This document shows positions 1 through 12,441 of a DNA stretch of 64,000 nt, piece by piece. The notes below the pieces were generated by a model. That model was not told the DNA's origin. It was given only the letters and a program-made list of their open reading frames with translations, and made no database searches. This DNA is from Cloeon dipterum (Eukaryota > Arthropoda > Insecta > Ephemeroptera > Baetidae), in the NCBI RefSeq assembly GCF_949628265.1, contig NC_088786.1:10230001-10294000 (forward strand), given 5' to 3'. Both the position numbers and the translations under genes were made by a program. The first letter of the stretch is position 1; each line of letters opens with the position of its first letter.

Positions 1-676
1 TTTTAACAAATCTGAAAATATTTCAAAAATTGAAACATTTCAATTTTTTCAAAGAAATTTCGAGATTTAAAAATAATAACTCTTTGTATAAGATTGATAA
101 TACCAACACCCACTGATAATATGTATTACATGAAACGTAGCTATCGATTTTGTCACAAAACAGTTCAATTTTTAAAGACAAAAATTCGACAAATTCTACG
201 GATGAAGTTTTAACTGGGCTACAAGCCATTTTGGAATAATCTAAATTTTACTGCTGGATTGCTATAAAAAGGGAGCTGAAAGAAAAATAGAGAGCAGTTC
301 TCACATGAAGAAACATTTATTTTGATTTAAAGCGTTACACCTTTTACTTTGTTTCATCTTGAGGGAATCTATAGGGTTAAATTACAAAACTCCACAAAAA
401 ATGAGCATTTTCGGGCTCAAACAGCTGGAAAAAAACAAGTTAAATAAAATTAGCACCAGTTGTCAACATTCAGATATATTTATTTTGTTTGATTTTGGTA
501 GCACATTCATTTGACAACAGAGAGGGGAAAAGACAATATTAAGCAGCAGCTCAGTGTGAGTGGGAATGTGGACTAGAGAGAGTCTCTATTTCAGTATCAC
601 GTCAAAATCGCCCCTGGAATGTTTGTGCCGTTTTTGAGGGGATCTACTCATGGTCTTCTCTCGGGGGCGAGGGGCT
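1..676. other. Flank and 3' UTR of Pka-R2
   Basis: AT-rich sequence downstream of the Pka-R2 stop codon on the minus strand. Most of 479-676 is probably its 3' UTR, because a minus-strand AATAAA lies at 479-484. A 68-codon minus-strand open frame at 23-229 is AT-rich and low in complexity and shows no recognisable domain, so I do not call it a gene. I see nothing else here. Confidence 0.6.
479..484 (-). terminator. Poly(A) signal, Pka-R2
   Basis: AATAAA on the minus strand, about 190 bases after the Pka-R2 stop codon. It is the first canonical signal I see downstream. Other AT-rich matches exist further on, so the true cleavage site needs transcript data. Confidence 0.45.
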
Positions 677-2383
677 TCATCGAACGTCGCTGATATCTGC
701 CTTGGAGCCAAAGATGCGCACCAGCTGGCTCTCGTAGTCCTCGATATTCCTCTTCATGATCTGCATGCACGGTCCCAACAGTCGTTCGAACGCTTCCACG
801 TCAAGGAAAGCAAGCTTGACGCAGTCTACAGCCACAGCCGTGGCCGCCCTCGGGCGGTGGGTGACCAGGGCGAGCTCGCCAAAGTAGCCGCCCTTCTGCA
901 CGCGGTTCACTTCGGCCTCGTTGCCTCCCTCGCTCACCTTGATGATGACGTCACCCGACTCGACAAAGTACATGCCGTCGGCGGCGTCACCCTGGCGGAT
1001 GATGACCTCGCCAGGGCCGAAACTCCTTGGCACCAGCGCGTCTGACAGATTCATCCGCTCATAAGGCTCAAGAGCCTTAAGCATTGGCACAGATTCGATC
1101 AGGCTCTCGTACATTTTGCGCTTCCTGAATGCTGATTTGAGCAGAATTCGACGGAACGTCTGCCTGTCCATGGCCCACAGGGAGCCTTCTGTAGCTGCCT
1201 GAATGGTGGCCGCCCTCGGCATATTGTACATGAGAGCCAACTCACCAAACGAACCGCTGCCTTCGTACTTGTAAACCTGCCTTGGCTCGGTGTCCGTCTC
1301 CATCTTGACGAATGTCAAATATGTGCCTGACTCGATGACGTAGAAGTTGTCGCCGTCATCGCCCTGCTTAATGACATACTCTTCCGGCTGCACTCGTCGT
1401 TCAAACATGGCATCCAAGACATCTTGCATTTGCTCCTAAAATGATAAAGACAGACAAAGGCATTATACGCTTGCTTATCAATTAGCACTGGTAGCTTTGT
1501 TTTTATCAATTTTTCTGACAAAATTGTAGCACGTCTTTAGCTTACCCCAGATAATAATAATGTCATCCACCACTACACATTTCTCAACTTACTATTTTTT
1601 CTAGATGGTAATCAGGGCAATTCCGTGAATCATATTATCTTTAAAATGAGGTGAACAAATTTTGCAAACTTATAAAATATTTCAACTGAAAAAAAGTTCA
1701 AACTACAATTCTTAAATTAAAACTTACGTACATGAAAGTGTAGCTGAAATATTGACCCCTTTTTAATTTAAATTCTTTATTAGATCAAGCTTAAATTTAT
1801 TTTTAGCTTTTTGGCACTCTTTAAAAAATGAGGTTAAGGGACCAATGAACTTTAAATATCAATGGTACTTACCGGGTCTAAAGCTCTAAAGAGTAAGATA
1901 TTCTTAACACTATCAGCAAGACGCTGCCTCTGCTCATCTGATTTCGGGAAGACAGTCTAAAATGAAATAAATAAGGTTATAATTAGCCGAATTGAACAAC
2001 ATCTGTGAGATCTCCATACCCGCTCCCCTTCCTCCTCATCGTCCTCTTCCGGATTATATGTCTCTGCAAATACTGATTTACGTCTGATGGCGAATCTGCT
2101 CACTGGAGGCTCCGCTGCAGACATAATGCATTAAAATTAGAATTCCATATCTCATCTGAAAAGTAGAGATCTTACCTTCTTCATCCCCAGACACCAGGGA
2201 CTCTTCAGGTGAACCGTCGATCTTTATTTGGGTGCGCGAGTCTCGCAGCTTTGTGAAGAAGTCGACACCGAACTGCAGCAGATCCGGAGGTTGTTCTAGA
2301 AGGTAGTTGATTGTGAAGTCCAGAAGGACTTCTCTGAGTTGATTTGGAATCGAGAATTTGTCCATTGAGCCGCGATTCATCAT
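677..2383 (-). CDS. Pka-R2: cAMP-dependent protein kinase type II regulatory subunit
   Basis: Regulatory subunit that holds the PKA catalytic subunit inactive until cAMP binds and docks the enzyme to AKAPs. Four coding exons: 2176-2383, 2020-2114, 1873-1956 and 677-1435. All junctions are GT-AG with matching phase, giving 381 aa, usual for RII. Residues about 8-45 form the RII dimerisation/docking helices ([20 protein letters not shown]). Residues 80-83 (RRKS, followed by VFAE) are the inhibitor site; its serine makes this type II (autophosphorylated) rather than type I. Exon 3 contains the conserved [19 protein letters not shown]. Two cyclic-nucleotide domains follow, with phosphate-binding cassettes [14 protein letters not shown] (from residue 192) and [14 protein letters not shown] (from residue 314). 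Both cassettes keep the Glu and Arg that contact cAMP. The start is the first Met of the docking exon; a second Met follows immediately. Identity is very secure. Confidence 0.96.
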
Positions 2384-2948
2384 AGCCGAATACGACCCCC
2401 GGAATCCAAGATGGCCGATCGACTCTCTCCTCCTACCTGTACGAACCTCGGAGCAGTACTGAACTAAAGACTACTCCGCCTGAGAAATTAGCGACTCGAC
2501 TTAATGAATTTATATTTCACTATGACGCATACCTCTTCAAGATTGTGCTCGCTATCTGAAGTTTTGCGATAATTCAATTCAGCTTAAGCACTTTTTGAAG
2601 ATAATCAGCGAGTAGAAGGAAAACATTGGAAAATACGGCGGAGGAATCCGGTCAGTGCTGCCACCAATAAAAGTCAAGTGCTAGTAATAGTATTGACCAG
2701 GAGTATTGGAAAACTGATATTAATTTGAATTCATTCCGTCGCGTCCTCTTAAAGGATTAGAGCTCCTGAATGCGAGGCTGCGTGCGTGAGCGACCCAATA
2801 AAAGCCAACTGTATCACACAAATATAAAATTTTTTATTCACTCACAGCTTGAATTAAAATGGAAATAATCAGCCTAGCGCAACAAGTGTTCAGTAATATT
2901 ATCCTAATATATTTTGCTAGGCTACACTTCTTGGCATTCAGTGAAATT
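2384..2948. other. Intergenic: Pka-R2 5' region and CycQ 3' end
   Basis: Holds the 5' UTR and promoter of Pka-R2 next to 2383 and the 3' UTR of cyclin-Q next to 2949. A minus-strand AATAAA at 2833-2838, about 110 bases past the CycQ stop, is the likely CycQ poly(A) signal. The two genes lie head-to-tail with roughly 450 bases between the CycQ cleavage region and the Pka-R2 start. No TATA box is convincing. Confidence 0.5.
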
Positions 2949-4078
2949 TCATGAGATCAGCTCCGACTCCTTGTTATATACGTCCATGATTCTCTCCATA
3001 ATAAACCACAGCTTGTCCTTTTCCAAATCTTTGGCAAACGGCTGAAATTAATAATAAAATTATTGATTGAGTTAAATTTGAATAATTTTCCATTTTACCG
3101 TGTACCACAAAATGCTGTCACCCTCTTCTACCAATGGCACTTGGGCTCCATAGCACTGAAGAGCCAGGTTAATGCAAGCGATTGCTATGTGTTGCGGCTT
3201 CATTGTAATTATAGCTGGATCATGGTGCAAATCTTGCAAAAACGAAGCGGATGCCTTTGAAAGAGGCAACTTCTTCCACTGGTCTGGATCAAACCAATCT
3301 TCCAAGGTTTTCAGATAGTGCAGCATGTACTATAATTAAAACATATATTATGCGAAATATTAACATCTGCGTTATTTAAATTGATTAAATAATTTAAATA
3401 AAGATAAACAAGTTTATTAAATCTAGTTTAATTCAATACATACCTTGTGTGGGTGCAGCCACAGAATGGAAAACTTGAGCATCCGCATTATTAGAAGTTC
3501 TGCTTGCACAAGAGCGTCCCTCATCCTCCAGAAGTTGTCATCAAGCTCAATGGCGGGACTGTCCTTGTGCAAGGTGTGGTAGGTAACATTGATAACGTCT
3601 CGCACCTTCAGAGGTTCGTCATGGGCTTTTCCGGCCAGAAAAATGCTTGCACCAGCAATAAGCTAAAATGGAGTAAAAAGTTTAATATTAATTATTGTCT
3701 TTCACTGCCTCAAATTTACGTGAGATAGAGTGACAGAATCTAGCTAATTTAGTATAATTTTAAAATAGCAGTTGATTTATAGTAATTTTAATTACATAGA
3801 CATCATAGGATTCATCTGACGCCTCTGCGAAGAATCTGTGGTATGTTACGGCTGCCGTAGCCATCGTCAATGGTTTCACACCAAGCTTGTGCCCTGCAGC
3901 AGGTAAATGAGGAGTTTTTCAGTCAAGACTCGATAATAATGCATCATGCAAAGTCTGGCTAACCGCATTCGAATAAAAATCGGGCTGCAGTGTAGTGGCT
4001 CCGACTGTGCTTGGTGTAGTCGATGTTGGGCGTTTTTTGCTGCCTCTGCACTTGCATGACGTCGATGATGTCCTTCAT
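2949..4078 (-). CDS. CycQ: Cyclin-Q (FAM58A family), CDK10 partner
   Basis: Cyclin of the FAM58A/cyclin-Q family, which in vertebrates activates CDK10. Five coding exons: 3964-4078, 3796-3893, 3444-3662, 3099-3329 and 2949-3041. All are in phase and give 251 aa, close to human FAM58A. The cyclin fold is readable in order: HYTAARFLFECG (exon 1), KLGVKPLTMATAAVTYHRFF (exon 2), ASIFLAGKAHDEPLKVRDVI and ELLIMRMLKFSILWLHPHK (exon 3), HIAIACINLALQCYGAQVP (exon 4). The protein ends with the conserved helix FAKDLEKDKLWFIMERIMDV (exon 5). The start is the only in-frame Met before the cyclin box: the frame upstream reaches a stop 12 codons earlier with no other ATG. It lies between Pka-R2 and NOL4 on the same strand, with no sign of shared function. 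Family assignment is firm; partner and pathway are inferred from orthologues. Confidence 0.93.
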
Positions 4079-4460
4079 CTTCAAATCGTGACCCTGGTAC
4101 GGGCCTGACTGTCAAAAACTATGACAGAACTCGCCAATCGATTCGACAACAACATTCATCCACTAAGGTATCAGTTGTTGTGGTGTTAAGTGTTAAGAAT
4201 CAAATCAACGCCACGATCGGCAACATGCTTTGCATGCCCTCTGTGAAACCTTTTCAGAAGCTGTGGTGTGCAAAACTGACGTGGCGGGAAGCCAAATTGG
4301 GAAATTGGCAAAGTTAATCATCTGGCATATTTATATAGTGGAAGCTATTTTTTATTAGTATGTGTATGTCTTATTCATTTTTTATGAGATCATAAATTCC
4401 ATGTTTCATCGTCACCATTAATTCTGAATCAAGCTCACGAGGATTTTTTAACATGGAGAA

Positions 4461-4465
<5 letters not shown>

Positions 4466-4527
<62 letters not shown>
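4466..4527. repeat. (TA)n microsatellite
   Basis: About 60 bases of uninterrupted TA dinucleotides between CycQ and NOL4. Likely variable in length between individuals. No function is apparent. Confidence 0.97.
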
Positions 4528-4529
<2 letters not shown>

Positions 4530-4809
4530 CTATCAAAATTATGAATAATAAATAAGCAGAGAGGCGGCGGTACATAAAAAATCGTAAAATCTATTAAACA
4601 AATATTTTAATTTTGAGTACTGGGCTCAAGGTTAGGTTTTATTATTAATAGTAACTGAAAACTATTTTTGACATTTTCACGTGATTGTATTTTACAGGTT
4701 TTTATTCCAAAATTTGGAAGTATCATTTTCAGAGGAGCTGCTGGGAAATAATGGAAATAATTCTTTAGTGTAGTTTTTCTTTCATTTTTACATTAATATG
4801 CTGCGGCAT

Positions 4810-4822
4810 TTTATTTTTATTG
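4810..4822 (-). terminator. Poly(A) signals, NOL4
   Basis: Two adjacent minus-strand AATAAA-type hexamers about 95 bases past the NOL4 stop codon. Position and tandem arrangement fit a 3' end; no downstream GU-rich element was evaluated. Confidence 0.45.
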
Positions 4823-4913
4823 TAGGAATAGATACACCGAGATTAAAAAAGAATAAGTATATATGATTATTTTGTACATAAACATTAATAAGATTTTTCT
4901 TTTCTTTGGTCTC

Positions 4914-7900
4914 TCACTGCTGTTGTTGCTGCAACAAAAGTTGCTCCAACTCGTCTGCTGAGCGAAGCAAAAATGCAGCTGACTCTCGGTAGCCGGTAAT
5001 TAGCTGCCTTACTGCTGCCATTTCAGCCTGGTTCAGTTTGTGGTTGAGCAATGGTTTGCTGCTCTTCATGCTCAAATCAGTCGGTCCTAAAATTTCACGA
5101 GACCAAAAATTATTAGCAATGCAAAAATTTCGAAATTGTCAACAGTGCCCAGATGCAAATTCCCCTCGAGTTGTAAACACACACACACACACTGAGATGC
5201 GATTACGCGCAGATAATGCTTATAATAGGACGGGTCAAAAAGTCACGCACCATTCGTCGTCACCATGTTGTACGGTTGGAACGGCGGCCTTTGAAAGGTT
5301 GGGGCGGCCCCGCTTTGCCGGAAAGCGGGCTTCGAGGTGGCAGCGTCTTTGGAGTCGATGGTGCTGGGTTCAGCCTTTGGGAATGTGTCGATGGGCGCTG
5401 GCTTCTCGGAGGCCGTCACCGGCATCGGTTGACTCACCGGCTCAAGACCCAGCCGCATCCTTTTAGCATTGTGACTCTCGTTTTCACATGCCTGCGCCAA
5501 AATTTGCTCAGCCTGTACCGACGTTAAGTGAGCCGGTGTCGGTCGTGCCTGAAATTCAAATATTTATTACACCCGTTTTTACTTAAATCTCGAGTTTAGG
5601 CTAAGAATGCGGTTTTTTACGAGGTTCAAACTGAAAATTTAAACTCACCGATTCCCAAGATGCTCCGTTTTGGTCTCTTGTTCGTTTGGTCCGTCGGCAG
5701 CTTTTGAGATAGGTGCGGATCCTTTTTCGGGCGCGCTCACCGAATTCTGGAAATTGACGAATGCACGAGTCTATGATTGCCTGGATTTTTTCCTTGGGTT
5801 GTTTAGAGATCGGAACCATCCTGTCCAAATTTTCGTCCACAAACAGCCGCACGAACATCTGCCAGAATGATTTTTTAGTAAAACAGGGATTTTGTTCTTA
5901 AGTTTTAAGTTACATTGAACGCTTTAAGTCTCTCGGGATCCTGCGATGGTCCGTCCAATTTATCATCCTCCTCTTCATCGTCTTCGTCTTCTTTATTTCC
6001 GGATGATGACGTCTCGTCTGCTAGAGACGCAGTCTCTTGTGGGCTCTGCAATTTTTTACCTTAATAAGTTTACTATCAAACCCATTTAAAAAGCGTGAAA
6101 AATTAGCTCAAGCCTCGGAGGTATATTTATATAATGACTTATTGTTAGCGGGCAAGCGATCGACTTAAATTCTGAAATAAAGCATCCCGCCCCGCTAAAT
6201 CATTTATTTTTATAGCAACTAAAAAGCATTTCACAAGAATAAACTCGTTTTTAATTTAATGTCTGTTTATAAGAAGAATAAATTACAGCCATATAATGCG
6301 ATTCCTTATTTCTAATCAGATTATTTGCCTGCAACTTTAAATTTTTATCACCTCTCTGAAAGTATAAATTATTTTTGTGGTCATAAGACATATAATTTAA
6401 GATTTACAGTAGATATAGTGAGTTAAAATAAAACTAACAGTGTCAAACAATTTACTCCACCGGCAGACACCTATTTTAATTGATTTAAAGTGCATCAAAT
6501 TTTTTGTATAAAATATATAATCAGCTAAGATTATTAAACCAAAATGCTGGACAAAATTCGGAAGGGGTATGCGTAATTCGTGGGGCTTTGTAATCAGAAT
6601 TTTAGGATTTGTTAATTTATGCAGGTAAATAAATGCTTGGTAGTATTTTGATCGATTTTAGTTGTGTTAATATTCAGACTCGAGGAGGTGAGCAACTGTG
6701 TTGTGAGGTGTTCGGTTGGAGTGGTGTGCGCGATCGAAAGAAAACTCACCTCTTCTCTCTGCTTGGATTTCATAAAGGGATGCCAGCCCTCCTCCCCCGC
6801 CTCGTCTAGTCTGAGGTCTCCATTGCGACCTAAGCGACAGAGAGCCTCTTGAGTAAATTCAAACTTTTTTGCGTCCCTGAAAGGAGGAGGCGGCTGCGAA
6901 CCTGATTGGTAGTTCCAGGCCAAAAGCATCATTTTTAGTTTTTCTGCGTCTTTGTTTGAGGCGCCTGTGGATCGAGGAAGAAAGGGACATGTAGAGGTGG
7001 GTGTGAGTGGGTCAACAAAGCTGGCATGCAGGACAGTTTATTACGTGCGTCTGACCGTGTGTAAGTGTGTGTGCAGTGCACGAACGTATATGGTGTTTGC
7101 TTGAAAAATTACAACGAATTATTCACTTGCCTTGATAATCATCCTCGATCAGGTCGGGCTCTGGCGTACCGAGGTTGTCCTACAATCAAATGAAAGTATT
7201 TTTCAGCAAGATGCTTCACGGTGCTCGCTCGCTCACTCGCTCTCTCGCTCTCTCGCTCGCTGTGTTCGTTTCATTACACGACGGACCCGCGCAAATGACG
7301 CAATTCCACCGTATAAAATATATATTATGCAATAGACGTGTTAAATTTTATGCGCGCATTGTTTTATGGCAGAAATTTTAACAGCGTGGCGCGGCAGAGC
7401 GCGTAAAAATTGCTCTCTGCTGCCTTCCTGCGCTGCTGGTCATTTGAAGATTTATCTGCGTTGAACTGAATACCGGAAAGATCGCAATAAATGCGGCAGG
7501 AATTAGCTGGGTTACTTATTGACACCACGTTGGCGATGAGGAAATGTTTGAGAACTTGATCGAAGTCAATAAAATGAAATGCTGAGCCCTCGGGGGATCA
7601 GAACGTAATTGATACGCGTAATACTCGAATAATGCTTGCTACACCTCCGTGAAAATGAGTGTTGCATCACCTCTTTAGGTCACTTTCTATGGGGGATATT
7701 ATATAAAATTACTATATAGCTCTGATGTTTCAATAGAATTCTACCAGAAATCAAGGAATCACTATATAAAAGTTTCTAGTTATCAAAAAGAAGATATCAT
7801 CGCTGCACGCCGTAATAATGATAAATATAAAAGTAAATTGTTTTATATCTATATATAAGCAGCAGAAATAAATTATGTAACAAATACTTACTATTATAGC

Positions 7901-8880
7901 AATAGAGAAGAAATATTAATTTTAATTTAATGAAGATAAGTTAGTAAGTTACTGTGAAGCCTCAAGGATTAAAATCATATTGGTTTGCCTCAAAAACTTT
8001 CTTTTATTTAACATATTATTTTCCCGCCGGAGGAATAACCATTATTCATTTCCCACAAATTATCATTTGCCCGTCTTTTCGCTTCCAAGGTAGACGAATT
8101 TGTGACCTGCGGAGGGTCATGTTTTAATATGATCATCGTTAATTGGCGAGTGGAAATAAACAAGTTTAAAAACCAGCCCGTTGGCTCGCATTGTTAAGGC
8201 ATTTTCAGGAGTGTCAAAGCAATGGGAGGTATTTGAGCAGTTCGGAGATCTAATACTGGCTACCCAATTTCAGAGATGGCAAAAAGTGGTTAGTTTAGTG
8301 ACTCCAAGTGCTCAAATTGCTCAACGGGCTGGGAGGCGCACCGGCGCCGACTCGCTACTTGCTGGTTTGCACCTTTCCAGCATGCGTGATTTGGCTTCAC
8401 GGGACGAATGTCTAGCGTTTAAAAAAAGTCCTCGGTTCGGAGGCAAGTAGCCCTTCAGTGGGCTGGGTCTCTGTGCAGCCTGGTGCGCCCAGTTTATCCG
8501 TTCGCGGTGTTATTGGGACCCGGGTTTCAGCATTCGTGCTAGTGCAGTGCGCGCCCTTCCCGGTCCGAGAGGACAGGGATAAAAAGAGCAAAAAACTGTA
8601 TCCTGTGGGAAAGACGAATTCAAAAGAGACATAAATGAAAAAGTGTTTTGAAAACACGACTCCTTTTATGCACGACTTGAACGTTTACCAGACCGCAATT
8701 TCGCGAAATAAGCGCTGAGGAGAGAAAAGTGCGGCGCACACCCGGCGCGTATCAGTATATTATGAAAAAATGTCTATAGTTGGCACAGGTAGCGTGTAAT
8801 AGGGGCCCGACTATAAAATTTCAGGGCGCGCGCGCGTGTGTGTGTGTGTTGAAAAAAGAAAGAGAGGAAAAAGCAGCGGC

Positions 8881-8938
<58 letters not shown>

Positions 8939-11886
8939 AATAGGACAGAGGCGCAGGTAGAAAAGTTGAGCCACACATAGGGGTTGAGGGTTTTCAATCC
9001 CTGACGCCCCTTCTCGCTGGCTGGCAGGCGGGCGGACGGGTAGAGGCGGCGAGCAGCAGCTACACTCGCACCATGTACTATAACCGACCGAACGAGCTGC
9101 TCTCTACGCACAGTGCAGCCTCGTGTGTGTGAGTGTGTGTGGGTAGGTATACGTGCGGTGCTGTGAAAACGTATATACACACACATATATACTGACAAAT
9201 AAATACGCCCCTGCCCCTTACAACCAACCGTTATTTAACAATAGGAACCTGCTGCAGGATAATTCGACTCTCGTGCATGTACTCAAAACACAAGCGCACC
9301 CATACTGTATTATGTGTGTGTGTGGAAATATTGTTACGTCGAATCGCATCGCGATCGTTACTGAAAACCGTGCGGCGCTGAATTTTTGTTTTGTTTGTCG
9401 GCGGTGCGGCCTGGCTTCGTTCGGGGTGGCGAGGGTGTCGTCGGGTCACGGGTCTTTTTTATCATAAAGCAACATTTTTCAGGCTGTCATGCAGCAGGGC
9501 CGCGAGCTGGCCTGCGCCGTTGTGGATAAATGCGGACACGAGCTCGTCCAGTGTGCTATTAAAAATGAAAAATTCCCTTTTTTCCTTCAATCAAACTCAA
9601 TACAAAGTCATAAAGCGCTGGACGTGATGTTTGCGAGAAAAAAACACAGCGCGCAGTTAGCGGCCGGAGTTGAAGGGTGCGTAGAAAAAAGCAAACAAGA
9701 ATAGCGCAGCGATCATCATATATAATATTGTGCTGCCGGCCGTATGAACGCAAACTCGTCTTATTCTTCTTTTATTTATGTTATTACAGTCCAGCCGTGC
9801 TGCAGCGGCGGCGGCGGCGGCAGCAGCTTTTGCAACTGGCGTGTGTGCATGTCGTAATGAATGGCAAGGTGAGACGGACTGGTTTTTTCATCACGTACCC
9901 AGATAAGGACGAGTCGCTCAAGAAGCGTCTCACCTGTTGTCGTATGTGCCTTCAATTAATTTAGCCGCGCGCGAAAAGCAAGCAAAGAGAGCAAGTGGTG
10001 CGTGTTTGTGTATATAAACGACACACACACACACACAACATAACACAAGGGACACCACTCGCAAGTGAACGGGTGACAAATGAGGCGAGCGAATAGGCGA
10101 ATTGGAGACCTTAAAGAAAATCGGCGTGTTTACCTTGGCCCTTCTTTTAGCTGCCGAGTGCGACATGGATGACTCTTTCTGTGAACACAACGCAAGACTG
10201 TATGAGATGTGATGCGACCAGAGTTCCGCGTGAGAGTGTGCGAGGAGTGGAGGGGGACGAGAGAACACCCACTATTGCACCCACTACACCCCAATCGATA
10301 TGAGAGTGAGAGAGAGAGAGAGATGAGTATATGTGTGGGCTCATCACAGGCGCATAACCAGGCCCTCCGTGATCGTGCCTGCAACTCACACACCTCAGGG
10401 ACTGAATAATGCAAAGCCCTGCCTGCGTGCAGAACCCTTCAAAAGGACCCTGCAGCCTGGCCCGGAGAACAGGTTCTCTCTTGACGACGTGAATTATAAA
10501 TCAGACGCGCGCTTGACGGAATACTTAGTTGCATTATACACACATACACACGTGATCGGCCCGATGAATAAATCGCTCGTGCACTCGCGCAGCGTTTTGC
10601 GGTTGAACAAGCTTTATTGGATGAAAGTGTTTTTTAAATTGGAAAAAATATCGTGCACTGACAAACGAGAGGAAAATTTATTGCGGATTGTTTTCAACGG
10701 AATGCAGTGAATAATGGACAAGTTGAAAGTTTTAACTCTTTCTTTACATTAATTATGGTAAATTGATGCTACCAACGTTACTTGAATTTTTCCAGAGCAA
10801 ACTACACTGAAGACTTTTCGAGTTAGTTAAAATTCACAAAACAAGGAAAATATTACTTAAGCTCATAGTTTATTAAAATAATCTCTGTTTTTAGCTATAA
10901 TTTTATATTTCCTCTTTGTGAACAATTGTTAATTTAATGGTATATCAAAAACCGCGAAATTCCGTTTGGAAAATAAAATTCTTGAAGTTAAACATTTTAT
11001 AAAATTTAAAATTAATTTTAAAAACTTCAACCATTTGTGAAAACGAACTAAACGGTAAAACTCATAGGTTGAATTGCTGAATTACTGCCTCTTAGGTAAA
11101 AAACGGTCTTTTGGATTTCGAAATTTTAATCAAAAAGATATGCAGCATAGTTAGCCTGGCGTGCGTGTAAATAACTTCTTTTTTTTACAAAAATCCCTAC
11201 ACTCTTGAAATGGCCCTTAAAACATTATTTATATACCTCACTCTTCTCGCTCTCTCATTACTCTCCCTAATCCTCAAATAATGTGGGTCAAGCCCGTTAA
11301 CCCTCTAGCCTCCACCAGGCTCACCTTCTCCGCAACTCTCTTAAGGGTACGAAAGGTCTCGGCTTTTCAATTTATTTCTCATTTACACCGGTGTCGGGTC
11401 GGCGCATACCGTACCTCCAAATTGAGGGCCTCGTCGTCGGTGAGGCCGAGGCTCCGCATGTGCTTCAGGTAGGTGGTGGTGATGGGTAGGCTGTAGTCGA
11501 TCAGGGGCGGCTCGAGCCTGCCGGGTGTGGCCGACGTCACGCTCGGATGGACCGTCACGGGTGCACCCCCCGCCGAGCCACCTGCCGGGCCGGATGGCGT
11601 GGCCCCCGGCGCGGGGGCCACCGGCATGATCGGCGGGGGCGACGGCGATTGCGAGTCAGTCATCGAAGGCCTCCGTTGGCAGTCTGTGCACTGCAGCAGG
11701 AATTTGGTGACGGCCTCCCGGGGCAGGAAGGCGTACGTCTCTGTGATCTGGAATTATATTTCAGGGCTCTGCTGTATGTATGTGAGCATGTGCATTTTGT
11801 GAGTGTGTGTGTGTGCCGGGCTGCTGCTGGTCGGGTCGGTCCGTCCCGGTTGGTTTTTCTCTCTTTCTCGGCGGTGGCTCGCTCGC

Positions 11887-11981
<95 letters not shown>

Positions 11982-12384
11982 TGGTATATATATTTTTTGT
12001 GCTGTCGAGAAGGGAAGAAGGACTAGAGCTGCTTTTATTCCGAAATAGTGGTGCCTGGAAGGGGGCTTAGAGGGTGCATAACGTGTTTAGATGCCTGCTT
12101 TTATAAAGGGGGAGCAGAAGGTGGGTTGGGTTTAAAGGCGGACGGGCGGGCGGCGGCGGGCGGGTGGAGTGGGCGGAAAGCGACCATGAGAGAACCCCAT
12201 GCAGGCAGGAGCAACCCTCTTCTCCATTACGGCAGGCAGAATTAGTTACTAGAGCAAAAGAACCCACCTCACCCAGACCCTCTCTTATCCACACAGAAAT
12301 AAAAGGAAATAACTTTCTCTATATACCCCAGCAGCAGCACACACACTCACACACACATACACCCAGGCGGGTCGGTCGGTCGGG

Positions 12385-12441
<57 letters not shown>

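Larger units (their letters stand above)
4079..4913. other. Intergenic: CycQ promoter and NOL4 3' UTR
   Basis: Contains the short upstream region of CycQ, a TA microsatellite and the 3' UTR of NOL4 next to 4914. Minus-strand AATAAA signals at 4810-4822 lie about 95 bases after the NOL4 stop and are the best candidates for its poly(A) site. No other gene is visible. Confidence 0.5.

Noticed and set aside
8774-9198. Open frames encoding runs of SLSLSL or RERERE here and at 11547-12070, 12164-12600, 16965-17318, 19407-19655 and 20180-20507
   Set aside because: They are translations of GA/CT dinucleotide repeats, which are open in several frames. No domain, no splice support.
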